Source: JAEUIT01 sp044220875 (GTDB lineage Bacteria; Planctomycetota; Phycisphaerae; Phycisphaerales; SM1A02). From it: a stretch of 64,000 nucleotides of DNA. Positions 26,348-34,969 of this stretch are shown here, one piece after another. Location of the stretch: assembly GCA_044220875.1 (NCBI GenBank), contig JBGAQH010000003.1, forward strand, positions 434,001-498,000, read 5' to 3'. Below the pieces are notes generated by a model. That model was given only the letters and a program-made list of their open reading frames with translations, was not told the DNA's origin and did not search any database. How positions within the stretch are numbered: the first letter of the stretch is position 1; each line of letters starts with the position of its first letter. The translations under genes were made by a program, and so were the position numbers.

Positions 26348-27220
26348 TTAGGACCAGTTGCCGAGGAGAATCGCAAGGTCGATGGCGTCGACCTTGCCGT
26401 CGCCGTTGATGTCGCCTGCCGGCCCCGGGGGAATCGGCGGGGCGGCGGTGAACACCACGTTGTCGACCGTGGCGAGATTCGAGACCGTGACCTTCGGGCT
26501 CAGCTCGCCGTCGATCACCATCAGGCGGTCGAAGACGCCGTCCGCCGGCGTCCACTGGGGCACGATGTCGGTGCGGTCGACGAGAAGCGCGTCCGTGGCC
26601 TTGTCCCAGATGCGGCTGCGAATCTGTCCCGAGGCGGCGACCAGGTCGACCTGCACCCGGTACCAGACGTTCAGCTCGGCGGGCACCCGGAGATCGAGCT
26701 CGAGCGAGGCGACGTACCCCGCACCGACCGCGTAGAGGCGCCAGCCGTGGGTCTGCGCGGCCGCGTAGATCCCGACCTGCGGCGTGAAGGCGAGATCGGT
26801 CGTGCCGTCGAGCTTGCCGACGCCGACCTGCATCGCCCAGTCCTGCGGCGGGGCGAGGGAGCTGTCGCTGAACCGCTCGATGCGGACGTCGGCGGCGACG
26901 CTGTACGCCGAGCTCACAGGAACGAGGGCGTAGATGCCCTGCGAGGGAGCGATCGAGTCGACCGTGTGCAACGCAAGGGTCGGCGCGCCGGCGGCATCGG
27001 TCGTGGCGATGACGACCGCCGAGGGATTCGGCGGGTTGGGGACGGTGATGTCCACGAGCCCCGCGTCGAGCCAGGGGCAGAGGGGGAGCGATCCGACCAC
27101 TCCGCCCTGGAAGTCGTCGGAACCGATCGACTGGGCCGAGGCGGCGTTGGCGAGGAGGAGGGAGCCGAGGGTCACGAGCGGCGCGAGCGCGGAGCGGCGG
27201 GTGGTCACGTGCGATTCCAT
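26348..27220 (-). CDS. Secreted protein with C-terminal dockerin-like tag
   Basis: A 290-residue exported protein of unknown function. A signal peptide (basic MESHVTTRR, hydrophobic core, ASAQ cleavage site near residue 30) is followed by a beta-rich domain resembling a concanavalin/LamG-type fold (pattern of short beta-strand segments such as NVWYRVQVDLVAASGQIRSRIWD). After a Pro-rich linker (PPIPPGPAGD) it ends in one dockerin-type repeat, DINGDGKVDAIDLAILLGNW. This tag recurs in three other proteins of the window. Faces the phosphohexomutase gene across the palindromic repeats. Confidence 0.8.
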   Translation of the reverse strand: MESHVTTRRSALAPLVTLGSLLLANAASAQSIGSDDFQGGVVGSLPLCPWLDAGLVDITVPNPPNPSAVVIATTDAAGAPTLALHTVDSIAPSQGIYALVPVSSAYSVAADVRIERFSDSSLAPPQDWAMQVGVGKLDGTTDLAFTPQVGIYAAAQTHGWRLYAVGAGYVASLELDLRVPAELNVWYRVQVDLVAASGQIRSRIWDKATDALLVDRTDIVPQWTPADGVFDRLMVIDGELSPKVTVSNLATVDNVVFTAAPPIPPGPAGDINGDGKVDAIDLAILLGNWS

Positions 27221-27370
27221 GGGTTGGCTGGCGAAACGGTGCGGAGCGCACGGGCGGCGTCCACCGGGGAGAAGGCGCAGTCGAAGCCTGCGGACTCCGA
27301 CCGAAGGCGCGACGCCGAACGTTTCCCTGTTCGCGGCGTGCCGTTGCCGCGCGGGGCGACTTCGCGCACG

Positions 27371-27868
27371 ATGGACCGCATGTCCGTTGACACGAAACGA
27401 TCAGCCGACCGCCGCGCCATTGCCCTGGGATCGCTCGAGGAACTCCGCGCCGAGACGAGGCGACTCGCCGCGGCGGAGCGAGCCGGCCGCGTCCGACGTT
27501 CGGGCAACTGGACCACCGGACAGGTGCTCGGCCATCTTGCGTTCTGGCTCAACACCGCCTTTGACGGCCCGCCGGGCCCGAAGCCGCCGCTGTTCCTTCG
27601 GCTGCTCGGGCCGATCGTGATGAAGCGGATGTTTCTGAAGGGAATGCCGGCCGGCGTCCGCATGCCGAGGGTTGAGTCGGGCACCTATGGCACCGAGGAC
27701 TTGCCGATCGACGAGGCGGAGCGGCGGATGCTCGCCGCGATCGACCGACTCGATCGGGGCAATCCGCCAGCGCGCCACGTGATCCTCGGGGCGCTCACCA
27801 AGGATGAGTGGATTCGCCTGCACCTTCGCCACGCGGAGCTGCACTGCTCGTTCCTGCACCCGACCTGA
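27371..27868 (+). CDS. DUF1569 family protein (DinB-like fold)
   Basis: A 165-residue soluble protein. The segments GNWTTGQVLGHLAFWLNTAFDG, LLGPIVMKRMFLKGMPAGVRMP and WIRLHLRHAELHCSFL match the DUF1569 family, whose members have the DinB four-helix fold with histidine metal ligands (here in GHLAFW and HLRHAELH). Function is unknown. A second ATG lies at 27380. The next gene starts 35 bases later on the same strand. Confidence 0.75.
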   Translation: MDRMSVDTKRSADRRAIALGSLEELRAETRRLAAAERAGRVRRSGNWTTGQVLGHLAFWLNTAFDGPPGPKPPLFLRLLGPIVMKRMFLKGMPAGVRMPRVESGTYGTEDLPIDEAERRMLAAIDRLDRGNPPARHVILGALTKDEWIRLHLRHAELHCSFLHPT

Positions 27869-27902
27869 GACGCGACGCCGTCAGCGGACATCTCCCCCCG
27901 TG

Positions 27903-28511
27903 ATGCAGTTGTTCGCCACGTCGCTGCGGCCCGTTCGAGGAACGAAGCGCCGACTCGGCGCTGCGGCGCTCGCCGTCGCTGGCGGGCTTGCTCTCGTCGC
28001 CACCTGGACGCTGAGTCGGTACGGCTTCCGGTACGGAGTCGAGGTTGCCGGCCTCAGCGTCTCGATCGCCGCGGGCGAGACCGAATGCTCGATCTGGTGG
28101 ACAACGAAGCCCCAGGTGTTCAGCAGCTACGACGTCGGCTGGTCGGGCGAGCGCACGCCTCCCGATGCCGCGAGCGGCTGGATGGGGCGGGCGATCGGCG
28201 GCCGCTGGCGCTGGCTCATGCCCGAGGGCGGCAACGAGGTGATCCCGCCGCACGCCCATCGCGTCTGGGCGATCCCGCGGTTCGTCGAGTACGAGTGTGA
28301 CACGGGGCTTTGGGCGGACGGCGGCGCGGCTCGCTCCCTGAGCGCGATGCTCTGGCCGATCGCGCCCCTCTGCTGGCTGGCGGCGTGGCCGCTCGCGGTC
28401 TTCGGGCGGCGCGCGCTGCGCCGGTCGGAGGGGGCCTGTCCGCGGTGCGGCCATCGGCTCGCGGCCGGTCAGCCGCGGTGTCCCGAGTGCGGCGGCGGTG
28501 TACCGGGATGA
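27903..28511 (+). CDS. Two-helix membrane protein with C-terminal zinc ribbon
   Basis: A 202-residue protein not assigned to a named family. A hydrophobic helix lies at about residues 18-38, an extracytoplasmic domain with many Trp follows, a second helix lies near 145-165, and the cytosolic end carries a zinc ribbon CPRCGH-x8-CPECGG. Proteins with this layout are common in planctomycete genomes and uncharacterised. It ends eight bases before the stop of the convergent AhpD-like gene. Confidence 0.7.
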   Translation: MQLFATSLRPVRGTKRRLGAAALAVAGGLALVATWTLSRYGFRYGVEVAGLSVSIAAGETECSIWWTTKPQVFSSYDVGWSGERTPPDAASGWMGRAIGGRWRWLMPEGGNEVIPPHAHRVWAIPRFVEYECDTGLWADGGAARSLSAMLWPIAPLCWLAAWPLAVFGRRALRRSEGACPRCGHRLAAGQPRCPECGGGVPG

Positions 28512-28519
28512 ACGAATCG

Positions 28520-29080
28520 TTAGGGGGCGCCGTACTCGCCGCGATAGGTGACCTGCAGGCAGTTGTTGAACATGTTGAGCATCGAGATGAGCCCGATCAT
28601 GGCGGTGAGCTCGACGATCTCCGCATCGGAATAGGCCCGGCGCAAGGCGTCAAACAGTTCGTTCGGAACGCGGTTGGAGTCGCGCTGCGCGGCCCGCGTG
28701 TACTCAACCGCGAGCCGTTCGCGATCGTTCATGAGCGAGGGCGCGTCCAACAGCGCGAGCGGATCGCCCGCGGCGTCGGTGATGCCGAGCATTCGGGCGA
28801 TCGAGATGTGGCTCTCGGTGCAGAACTGGCAGCGGTTGTGGCGCGACGCCTCGAGGATGATGAGCTCCTTCACCCGGCGCTCGACCTGACCGCCCGGATA
28901 GATCGCCTCGCTCGTCGCCGCGAAGGCCTGGAGGATCTCCGGGCGCAGCGACATGGCCTGAAGCATCTCGACGGGGCGTTTGCCCGCCGCGACGAGAGCC
29001 GCGCTTTCGGCGAAGGCCGAGCTCGCGCTGACGGCCGAGAACGCTGCACGAAGCTGGTCCGGATCGACGGTGACTCGCAT
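28520..29080 (-). CDS. Carboxymuconolactone decarboxylase/AhpD-like protein
   Basis: A 186-residue helical protein with the AhpD-type redox motif CQFCTESH (Cys84, Cys87, His91) in the middle of the fold. Such proteins act as alkylhydroperoxidases or peroxide-linked reductants; the exact substrate is not evident. The very long open frame on this strand up to 30961 is an antisense shadow; the ATG at 29080 is supported by the family start and by a TACGCT element seven bases upstream, so the mRNA is probably leaderless. Confidence 0.85.
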   Translation of the reverse strand: MRVTVDPDQLRAAFSAVSASSAFAESAALVAAGKRPVEMLQAMSLRPEILQAFAATSEAIYPGGQVERRVKELIILEASRHNRCQFCTESHISIARMLGITDAAGDPLALLDAPSLMNDRERLAVEYTRAAQRDSNRVPNELFDALRRAYSDAEIVELTAMIGLISMLNMFNNCLQVTYRGEYGAP

Positions 29081-29087
29081 GCGACGC

Positions 29088-29093
29088 AGCGTA
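29088..29093 (-). promoter_or_regulatory. -10 element, leaderless type, of the AhpD-like gene
   Basis: TACGCT on the minus strand ends seven bases before the ATG at 29080. Confidence 0.5.
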
Positions 29094-29152
29094 CGGGGAC
29101 GCCGGGGTCCGCGAAATCGACCGGACTCGCTCGACTTGATGCGGACGCGATG

Positions 29153-29158
29153 TACCGT
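29153..29158 (+). promoter_or_regulatory. Putative -10 element of the first FG-GAP gene
   Basis: TACCGT lies 21 bases before the ATG at 29180; a GGAGG ribosome binding site sits between. It is back to back with the TACGCT of the divergent gene. Confidence 0.45.
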
Positions 29159-29179
29159 GCTCTGGCCGGAGGGGCACGC

Positions 29180-30955
29180 ATGCACTGGAATGGACCGCTG
29201 TCGAGGGACCGGATCGGAATCACATGGGCGCTGACGCTCGCTCTCGTCGGCCTTGCCGGACGCGGCGCGCTCGCCGCGCCGCCCGCGTTCTCGAACCAGT
29301 CGGTCGCGGCGGGCGTCGGCGTGAGCCATGCGACCGGCGGATTCGCCGGATCGGTCTGGGCCGGGGGCGGGGCCATCGGCGACTTCAATCGCGACGGCCG
29401 CATGGACCTCTTCCTGATCTCGGGCGGCACCGGCAATCGCGCGGACTACCTCTTCATCAACAACGGCAACGGCACCTTCACCGATCGGGCCGCGGCATGG
29501 GGACTCACCGCGATTCACCGCGGCAAGTCCGCGTGCGTCGGGGACTTCGACAACGACGGCTGGCCGGACCTCTACGTCACCAGCGCCGGGCCGATCGGGA
29601 CGCCCTCCGCGGGTCAGCACAAGCTCTACCGCAACACCGGCGCCGGCACCTTCACGAACGTCGCCGCCGCCGCGGGCGTGGCCTTCGCCGACCCGAGCGC
29701 GGAGAGCGCCTGGACGAGCGTCTTCGGCGACTACGACCTGGACGGTGACCTCGACCTCTTTGTCGGCGGCTATGCCGGCACGCCGAGCATCACCGAGCAG
29801 CACCTCTTCCGCAACGAGGGCAACGGCACCTTCGTGGACGTCACGGCGGCGAGCGGAATCACGGCGACGGCGCTCCCGTACGCGCCGAATGCCGCCCGCT
29901 TCGTCGACCTCGACGGCGACCGATTCCCCGAGCTCGTCGTCATCGCCGACTTCAAGGGCTCGTCCTACGCCGGATCGCGGTGCTTCAAGAACAACGGCAA
30001 CGGCACGTTCGGCGACATGACGGTTGCCGCAGGCCTGGGCAAAGAGGAGAACGGGATGGCCCAGACGCTCCTCGACTACAACAACGACGGCCTGCTTGAC
30101 CTCTACGTCACCAACATCGACCTGCCGCCGGCGCTCACCGGCAACAAGCTCTATGAGAACCTCGGGAACGGCACGTTCCTCGACGTCGGCGTGGCCGCGG
30201 GCGTGTCGGCGGGAAGCTACGGATGGGGATGCATGGGCGTGGACGTCAACAACGACGGCTGGGAGGACATCGCCGAGACCAACGGCGACGCCACGCCGGG
30301 CAGCACGTTCTACGACGATCCGTCGAACCTCTGGATGAACGGCGGCAACGGCACCTTCACCGAGTCGGCCGCGGCGGCGGGGCTCGTCTTCTCGCAGAAG
30401 GGTCGGGCGATGATGCGCTTCGACTACGACAACGACGGCGATCAGGACCTGGTCATCGTGCGGAACAACGGGGCGCTGGCCCTCTTCCGCAACGACCTCG
30501 TCCACGGTGACGAGACGCATTGGCTGCGGGTCTTCCTCAACACCGGCGGGCACCCGGGGCTTGCCCCCGACGGCATCGGTGCCCTCGTGCGGGCCACCAC
30601 CAGCGGCACGCAACAGATGCGGATGATCGATGCCGGCGTGAGCTATCTCGCAACCTCGGAGTTCTCGGCCCATTATGGCGTGGGTGCGGCGACCGTCATC
30701 GACGAGCTCCGGATCACCTGGCCCAATGGGGATGAACAGATCCTCACGAATGTGGCCGCTGACCAGACGATCACCGTGACCTACGCACCGCCCGCATGCG
30801 GCGGCGACCTCGACGGAGACGGCAGCGTCGGCGCCGGCGATCTCGCGCTCATGCTTGGGGCGTGGGGAACGAGCGGCGGCGATCTTGACGGCGATGGAAC
30901 GACCGGCTCGTCGGACCTCGCGACGCTTCTCGGCGCGTGGGGAGGGTGCCTCTGA
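29180..30955 (+). CDS. Secreted FG-GAP/ASPIC repeat protein with double dockerin-like tag
   Basis: A 591-residue exported protein. After a signal peptide (to about residue 38, ALAA) come FG-GAP/VCBS-type beta-propeller repeats with Ca-binding loops such as DFNRDGRMDLF, DFDNDGWPDLY and DYDNDGDQDLV, each followed by an N-x-G-N-G-T-F turn. Near residues 470-545 an ASPIC/UnbV domain (MIDAGVSYLATSEFSAHYGVG ... ITWPNGD) closes the propeller part. The C-terminus has two dockerin-type repeats ending MLGAW and LLGAW. GGAGG precedes this ATG; an ATG at 29150 is in frame but less likely. It is a tandem paralogue of the next gene. Confidence 0.88.
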   Translation: MHWNGPLSRDRIGITWALTLALVGLAGRGALAAPPAFSNQSVAAGVGVSHATGGFAGSVWAGGGAIGDFNRDGRMDLFLISGGTGNRADYLFINNGNGTFTDRAAAWGLTAIHRGKSACVGDFDNDGWPDLYVTSAGPIGTPSAGQHKLYRNTGAGTFTNVAAAAGVAFADPSAESAWTSVFGDYDLDGDLDLFVGGYAGTPSITEQHLFRNEGNGTFVDVTAASGITATALPYAPNAARFVDLDGDRFPELVVIADFKGSSYAGSRCFKNNGNGTFGDMTVAAGLGKEENGMAQTLLDYNNDGLLDLYVTNIDLPPALTGNKLYENLGNGTFLDVGVAAGVSAGSYGWGCMGVDVNNDGWEDIAETNGDATPGSTFYDDPSNLWMNGGNGTFTESAAAAGLVFSQKGRAMMRFDYDNDGDQDLVIVRNNGALALFRNDLVHGDETHWLRVFLNTGGHPGLAPDGIGALVRATTSGTQQMRMIDAGVSYLATSEFSAHYGVGAATVIDELRITWPNGDEQILTNVAADQTITVTYAPPACGGDLDGDGSVGAGDLALMLGAWGTSGGDLDGDGTTGSSDLATLLGAWGGCL

Positions 30956-31008
30956 CGGCATTCGCCGCCGGGAGTGAATGTCACGCTTGGATCCGCCGCC
31001 GTGCGCGG

Positions 31009-31014
31009 TACGCT
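31009..31014 (+). promoter_or_regulatory. Putative -10 element of the second FG-GAP gene
   Basis: TACGCT, with TTGGAT 16-17 bases upstream as a possible -35, 55 bases before the ATG at 31070. A GGAG ribosome binding site serves the start. Confidence 0.5.
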
Positions 31015-31069
31015 CCGACCGCCGTTTTCATGACCGGCGGCGTCCGTCGCCGCTCTTCCGGAGTGCCGT

Positions 31070-32818
31070 ATGCCGTCCATGGTCCGATGTGCGTCTGTCC
31101 TTCTCTGCTCGGGCTTCGCGACCAGCGCGTTCGCCACGCCGCCCGCCTTCTCGAACCAGACCACGGCGTCGGGCCTCGTCGCGACGCATTCGACCACCGG
31201 GTTCACCAACTCCCAGTACGCCGGCGGCGGCGCGATCGGCGACTTCAACCGCGACGGCAAGATGGACGTCTTCTTCATCTCCGGCGGCAGCGGCAACGTT
31301 CCGGACAAGCTCTTCATCAACAACGGCGACGGGACCTTCACGGATCGCGCCGCGCAGTGGGGGCTCACCACCGTGCACCGCGGGAAGTCGGCGTGCGTCG
31401 GCGACTTCGACGGCGACGGCTGGCCTGACCTGTATGTGACCAGCGCCGGTCCCGTCGGGTCTCCCGCGCCGGGCCACCACAAGCTCTACCGCAACAACGG
31501 CAACGGGACCTTCACGAACGTGGCGGCGTCGGCCGGTGTCGCATTCGCCGATCCGAGCGCCGAGAGCGCGTGGAGCGCAACCTTCGGCGACTACGACCTC
31601 GACGGGGACCTCGATCTCTTCGTCGGCGGATTCACCGGCGCCCCGAGCAACACCGAGCAGCATCTCTTCCGCAACAACGGCGACGGCACCTTCACCGACG
31701 TGACCGCATCGATCGGGCTCTTCGCCGGCGTCGCTCCCATCGCGCTGCAGTCGGCGCGGATGGCCGACATGGACGGCGATCGCTATCCGGAACTTCTGCT
31801 CGTCGGCGACTTCAAGGGCGTCGGCTACGTCGGCACCCGGTACTTCCGGAACAACGGCAACGGCACCTTCACGGACGTTACCGTCGCCTCGCATCTCGGG
31901 GCCGAAGAGAATGGCATGGGGCAGGCGATCGGCGACTGGGACAACAACGGCTTCATCGACTGGTACCCGACGAGCATCTACCAGCCCTCGAGCGGATGGA
32001 CGGGCAACAAGCTCTACCGGAACCTCGGGCTGCACAACTTCGGCGAGTACGGCGCGTCCGCGGGCGTGAACAACGGCGGATACGGCTGGGGGGCGCTCGG
32101 CGTCGACATGAACCACGACGGCTGGGAGGACATCGTCGAGACCAACGGCGATGCGGCTCCGGGAAGCAGCTTCTACAACGATCCCTCGCACCTCTGGATC
32201 AACAACGGCAACAACACCTTCAGCGACCAGTCGGTGGCTTCGGGCTTCGTCTTCTCGATCAAGGGACGGGCGCTCCTGCGATTCGACTACGACAACGACG
32301 GCGACCAGGATGTCGTCATCTGCCGAAACAACGGGACGATGACGCTCTTCCGCAACGACCTGCCCGCCGCGGCGGATACCCATTGGCTGCGCATCTTCCT
32401 GAATACGCAGGGATTTCCGGGATTCACCCCCGACGGCATCGGGGCGAAGGTCAGCGTCACCGTCGGCGGGGTGACCCGCATCCGGCTCATCGACAGCGGC
32501 GTGAGCTTCTTGGGGACCTCCGAGTTCTCCGCCCACTTCGGGCTGGGCGCGGCGACGGTTGCCGATCAGGTCAAGGTCCTGTGGCAGAACGGCGCCGAAA
32601 CGACGCTCACCAACGTGCCTCTCAACCAGACGCTGACGATCACGCCCGAGCAGCCGGCCTGCGGCGGTGATCTCGACGGCGACGGGTCGATCGGCGGCGG
32701 CGACCTCGGCATCCTGCTCGGCGCGTGGGGAACCGCGGCCGCCGATCTCGATGCAGACGGAGTGACCGCCGGTTCGGATTTGGCGATGCTGCTCGGCGCG
32801 TGGGGCGGCTGCCTGTAG
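31070..32818 (+). CDS. Secreted FG-GAP/ASPIC repeat protein with double dockerin-like tag (paralogue)
   Basis: A 582-residue paralogue of the preceding gene with the same layout: signal peptide (to about residue 22, SAFA), seven or so FG-GAP repeats with loops DFNRDGKMDVF, DFDGDGWPDLY and DYDNDGDQDVV, an ASPIC/UnbV domain (LIDSGVSFLGTSEFSAHFGLG), and two dockerin-type repeats ending LLGAW. The two proteins align along the whole length with stretches of near identity, so they arose by tandem duplication. Function is unknown; FG-GAP proteins often bind ligands or surfaces outside the cell. Confidence 0.88.
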   Translation: MPSMVRCASVLLCSGFATSAFATPPAFSNQTTASGLVATHSTTGFTNSQYAGGGAIGDFNRDGKMDVFFISGGSGNVPDKLFINNGDGTFTDRAAQWGLTTVHRGKSACVGDFDGDGWPDLYVTSAGPVGSPAPGHHKLYRNNGNGTFTNVAASAGVAFADPSAESAWSATFGDYDLDGDLDLFVGGFTGAPSNTEQHLFRNNGDGTFTDVTASIGLFAGVAPIALQSARMADMDGDRYPELLLVGDFKGVGYVGTRYFRNNGNGTFTDVTVASHLGAEENGMGQAIGDWDNNGFIDWYPTSIYQPSSGWTGNKLYRNLGLHNFGEYGASAGVNNGGYGWGALGVDMNHDGWEDIVETNGDAAPGSSFYNDPSHLWINNGNNTFSDQSVASGFVFSIKGRALLRFDYDNDGDQDVVICRNNGTMTLFRNDLPAAADTHWLRIFLNTQGFPGFTPDGIGAKVSVTVGGVTRIRLIDSGVSFLGTSEFSAHFGLGAATVADQVKVLWQNGAETTLTNVPLNQTLTITPEQPACGGDLDGDGSIGGGDLGILLGAWGTAAADLDADGVTAGSDLAMLLGAWGGCL

Positions 32819-33206
32819 TTCGCGTCCCGCCGGTGGCCCCATGAGGGCAAGACATTCTTCCGGCGTCGCTTTCCAGAGGGGGAGGGGGGGCGCCGCGCTC
32901 TGCGTTCGCGCTTCTCACCGTGGCCGAGCGCTCGAGCATCGTCGTTCGAGGCCAGATCCGTGCGTCGCGAGGCGACGCGGGGGGGCGTGCGTGCCAAGGC
33001 CTGCGAACCGGGCTGGGGTTTGTCCGGGGAGAGGCGACGAGGCGGCCGTGACTGGCCCGTCCCGCGCCGGAACGGGGGCTCACGCAAATTTCCTGCGCCT
33101 CGGTCTCTCCAATCCCGTGGCCATTCCGTCGCGACGTTCGCGTCCACAAGGTCGTTGCCGGGCGGTTGTGTCTCGCGCGACGCGCCGATGGCTGGGGTGT
33201 TTCCAC
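32819..33206 (+). other. Gene-free stretch, no recognised feature
   Basis: 388 bases between the second FG-GAP gene and a membrane protein. It has a G-run (GGGGGAGGGGGGG near 32880) and one AT-richer patch (CAAATTTCC near 33090). No open frame in it resembles a protein family, and I find no convincing promoter or terminator. Confidence 0.5.
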
Positions 33207-33779
33207 ATGGACTTCATCACGCTCCTCCTTCTTGTCCTGGCCAGCGTGGCGACGCTCTTCCTCATGCCGGCGGTCCGTTCGATCCAGCGGCTGGACGGCA
33301 CCGACGCGGCCGGGTCAGAGATCACCCTCCTCTTTCTCTGTGCGCCGCGCTGGCTTGCGGTGGCGGCCGTCCTCTGCGTCCTCATCGCTCGCGGGAGCTT
33401 CCAGTGGATCAGCGCCAGCACCGGACTTCAGGCGGCAGCGGTCTTCGGGTCGCATCTCGTCGCCGGACTGGTCTGCGGCGGGTGCCTCGTGGTGGCCCGT
33501 GAGCGTCTGCCCGTGGTGGGAGCGGGGCTCTGGGTCTTCGCGGTCGTCATTCCGATCATCACCATCGTCTACGCCGCCGCCTCGATCGGTTCGGACGGCA
33601 TGCCTCCGCCGGCGCTGCGCCTGCTCGTCGCGGCCATTCCTCTCGCCAGCGTCGTCGGCGTGGTGATGGCGATCCGGGTCAAGGCCCAATTCGACGAGGA
33701 GTCGGCGCATCCGGCGAAGCGGCGGTCGCGTGCGTCAGCGCGGCGCGTGAAGACGCCAGCGGAAACGTCGCTGCGCTGA
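33207..33779 (+). CDS. Small integral membrane protein, unknown function
   Basis: A 190-residue protein with about five hydrophobic helices (roughly residues 4-20, 47-66, 76-97, 105-127 and 137-157) and a basic cytoplasmic tail (KRRSRASARRVK). No family recognised. The frame is open far upstream, but coding character and the hydrophobic start MDFITLLLLVLASVATLFLMP favour the ATG at 33207. It ends about 30 bases from the stop of convergent thiG. Confidence 0.6.
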   Translation: MDFITLLLLVLASVATLFLMPAVRSIQRLDGTDAAGSEITLLFLCAPRWLAVAAVLCVLIARGSFQWISASTGLQAAAVFGSHLVAGLVCGGCLVVARERLPVVGAGLWVFAVVIPIITIVYAAASIGSDGMPPPALRLLVAAIPLASVVGVVMAIRVKAQFDEESAHPAKRRSRASARRVKTPAETSLR

Positions 33780-33813
33780 GTGGCTCCACGCGCCGGCGGT
33801 CATTCGCCGGGGA

Positions 33814-34683
33814 TCATTCGCCCGGGATGAAACCGATCACGCCCTCCCAGGGGCTCGACGCGGTCGCGTACTTCTTTCGGGCGATCCGCCCGGCGCGGGC
33901 GCCGAGGTAGCCGGCGTCGCAGGCGAGGCGCATCGCGTGGGCCATGGCGATCGGATCGCGGGCGTGGGCAATGCCGGTGTTCAGGAGCACGCCGTCGGCG
34001 CCCAACTCCATGGCCATGGTCACGTCGCTTGGCGTGCCGACGCCGGCGTCGACGATCACCGGGTACGTGGCGTCGCCGCCGTGCTGCGGGTCCTTGAGGA
34101 GTTCGAGAATGATCGAGATGGCGCTCGGATTCGCGATGCCGCGGCCGCTGCCGATCGGACTTCCCGCGGGCATCACGCTCGCGGCACCGGCGTCGCGCAG
34201 CCGCACCGCCATGATCGGGTCGTCGCTCGAGTAGCAGAGAACGCAGAAGCCGTCGCGCACCAGCTCGCGGCAGGCCTCGAGCGTGCCGACGGGATCGGGG
34301 AGGAGCGTCTTTCGATCGCCTAACACTTCGAGCTTCACCCAGTTCGCGCCCGGATTGCCGAGCTGGTCGAGGATCTCCCGCCCGAGTCGGGCGACACGGA
34401 CGGCGTCCTCGGCGCTGAAGCACCCGGCCGTATTCGGGAGGATGGTGAGCCGTCCGAGGTCGAGGAAGTCAAGAATCGACCGGCCCTGGGCGTCGACGAG
34501 TCGCTCGCGCCGGACCGCGACGGTGACGACGTCGGCGCCGCTTGCCTCGATCGCCGTCTGCATCGTCGCGTAGTCGGCGTACTTGCCCGTTCCGACCACC
34601 AGCCGGCTCTTGAGCGTGAACGGTCCGACGGTCAGCGAGGGGATGGCGGGGGAGTCGACGGCGGTCTCGTGCGGGGTGGTCAT
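33814..34683 (-). CDS. thiG: Thiazole synthase
   Basis: Forms the thiazole phosphate moiety of thiamine from deoxyxylulose phosphate, dehydroglycine and ThiS thiocarboxylate. The 289-residue TIM barrel shows RLVVGTGKY, the Schiff-base lysine Lys117 in NWVKLEVLGD, VMPAGSPIGSG, and DAGVGTPSD for phosphate binding. It follows thiS with 39 bases between them and has its own TACGCT motif in that gap. Codon 121 is a rare TTA. Confidence 0.96.
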   Translation of the reverse strand: MTTPHETAVDSPAIPSLTVGPFTLKSRLVVGTGKYADYATMQTAIEASGADVVTVAVRRERLVDAQGRSILDFLDLGRLTILPNTAGCFSAEDAVRVARLGREILDQLGNPGANWVKLEVLGDRKTLLPDPVGTLEACRELVRDGFCVLCYSSDDPIMAVRLRDAGAASVMPAGSPIGSGRGIANPSAISIILELLKDPQHGGDATYPVIVDAGVGTPSDVTMAMELGADGVLLNTGIAHARDPIAMAHAMRLACDAGYLGARAGRIARKKYATASSPWEGVIGFIPGE

Positions 34684-34711
34684 TGGGAAACGTCCGGGAT
34701 TCGGCGTGGCA

Positions 34712-34717
34712 AGCGTA
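34712..34717 (-). promoter_or_regulatory. Putative internal -10 element before thiG
   Basis: TACGCT on the minus strand, 28 bases before the thiG ATG and just after the thiS stop. Confidence 0.4.
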
Positions 34718-34722
34718 GCAAC

Positions 34723-34932
34723 TCAACCCCCTCCGACGAGGGTCACCACCTCGACCTGATCGCCCTCGGCGAGGATCCGCTGGCCATGGTCGCGACGGGG
34801 GATCAGGATGCGATTGACCTCGACCGCGCACGCCCCGGCGACAAGCCCGCCGGAGCGGAGGCGCTCGAGAAGGTCCGCGACCGTCGGGGCGCCGTCGAAC
34901 TCGCGACTTTCTCCGTTGAGCGTGATCCGCAT
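34723..34932 (-). CDS. thiS: Sulfur carrier protein ThiS
   Basis: A 69-residue ubiquitin-like sulfur carrier for thiazole synthesis. It starts MRITLNGESREF, has the family segments VADLLERL and AVEVNRILIPR, and ends VTLVGGG with the terminal Gly-Gly that is adenylated and thiocarboxylated. The ATG at 34932 is supported by the family start and by TACACT seven bases upstream. Directly upstream of thiG on the same strand. Confidence 0.93.
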   Translation of the reverse strand: MRITLNGESREFDGAPTVADLLERLRSGGLVAGACAVEVNRILIPRRDHGQRILAEGDQVEVVTLVGGG

Positions 34933-34939
34933 GCAACGA

Positions 34940-34945
34940 AGTGTA
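34940..34945 (-). promoter_or_regulatory. -10 element, leaderless type, of thiS-thiG
   Basis: TACACT on the minus strand ends seven bases before the thiS ATG. It lies only ten bases from the oppositely directed TACGCT at 34956-34961. Confidence 0.5.
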
Positions 34946-34955
34946 CGGATGCGCG

Positions 34956-34961
34956 TACGCT
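34956..34961 (+). promoter_or_regulatory. -10 element, leaderless type, of the lipoprotein gene
   Basis: TACGCT ends eight bases before the ATG at 34970. Confidence 0.5.
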
Positions 34962-34969
34962 CTCGTCTC

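Noticed and set aside
26007..27251. A 414-codon minus-strand frame running through the palindromic repeats
   Set aside because: It is out of frame with the signal-peptide/dockerin protein at 26348-27220, and its C-terminal part is only translated repeat DNA.
28520..30961. An 813-codon minus-strand frame that would fuse the AhpD-like protein to a long N-terminal part
   Set aside because: The upstream part is antisense to the FG-GAP gene. The AhpD family start and a TACGCT box both fit the ATG at 29080.
34683..34932. TPP riboswitch before thiS-thiG
   Set aside because: Only about 37 bases separate thiS from the divergent gene and no conserved TPP-aptamer sequence such as CUGAGA is seen.
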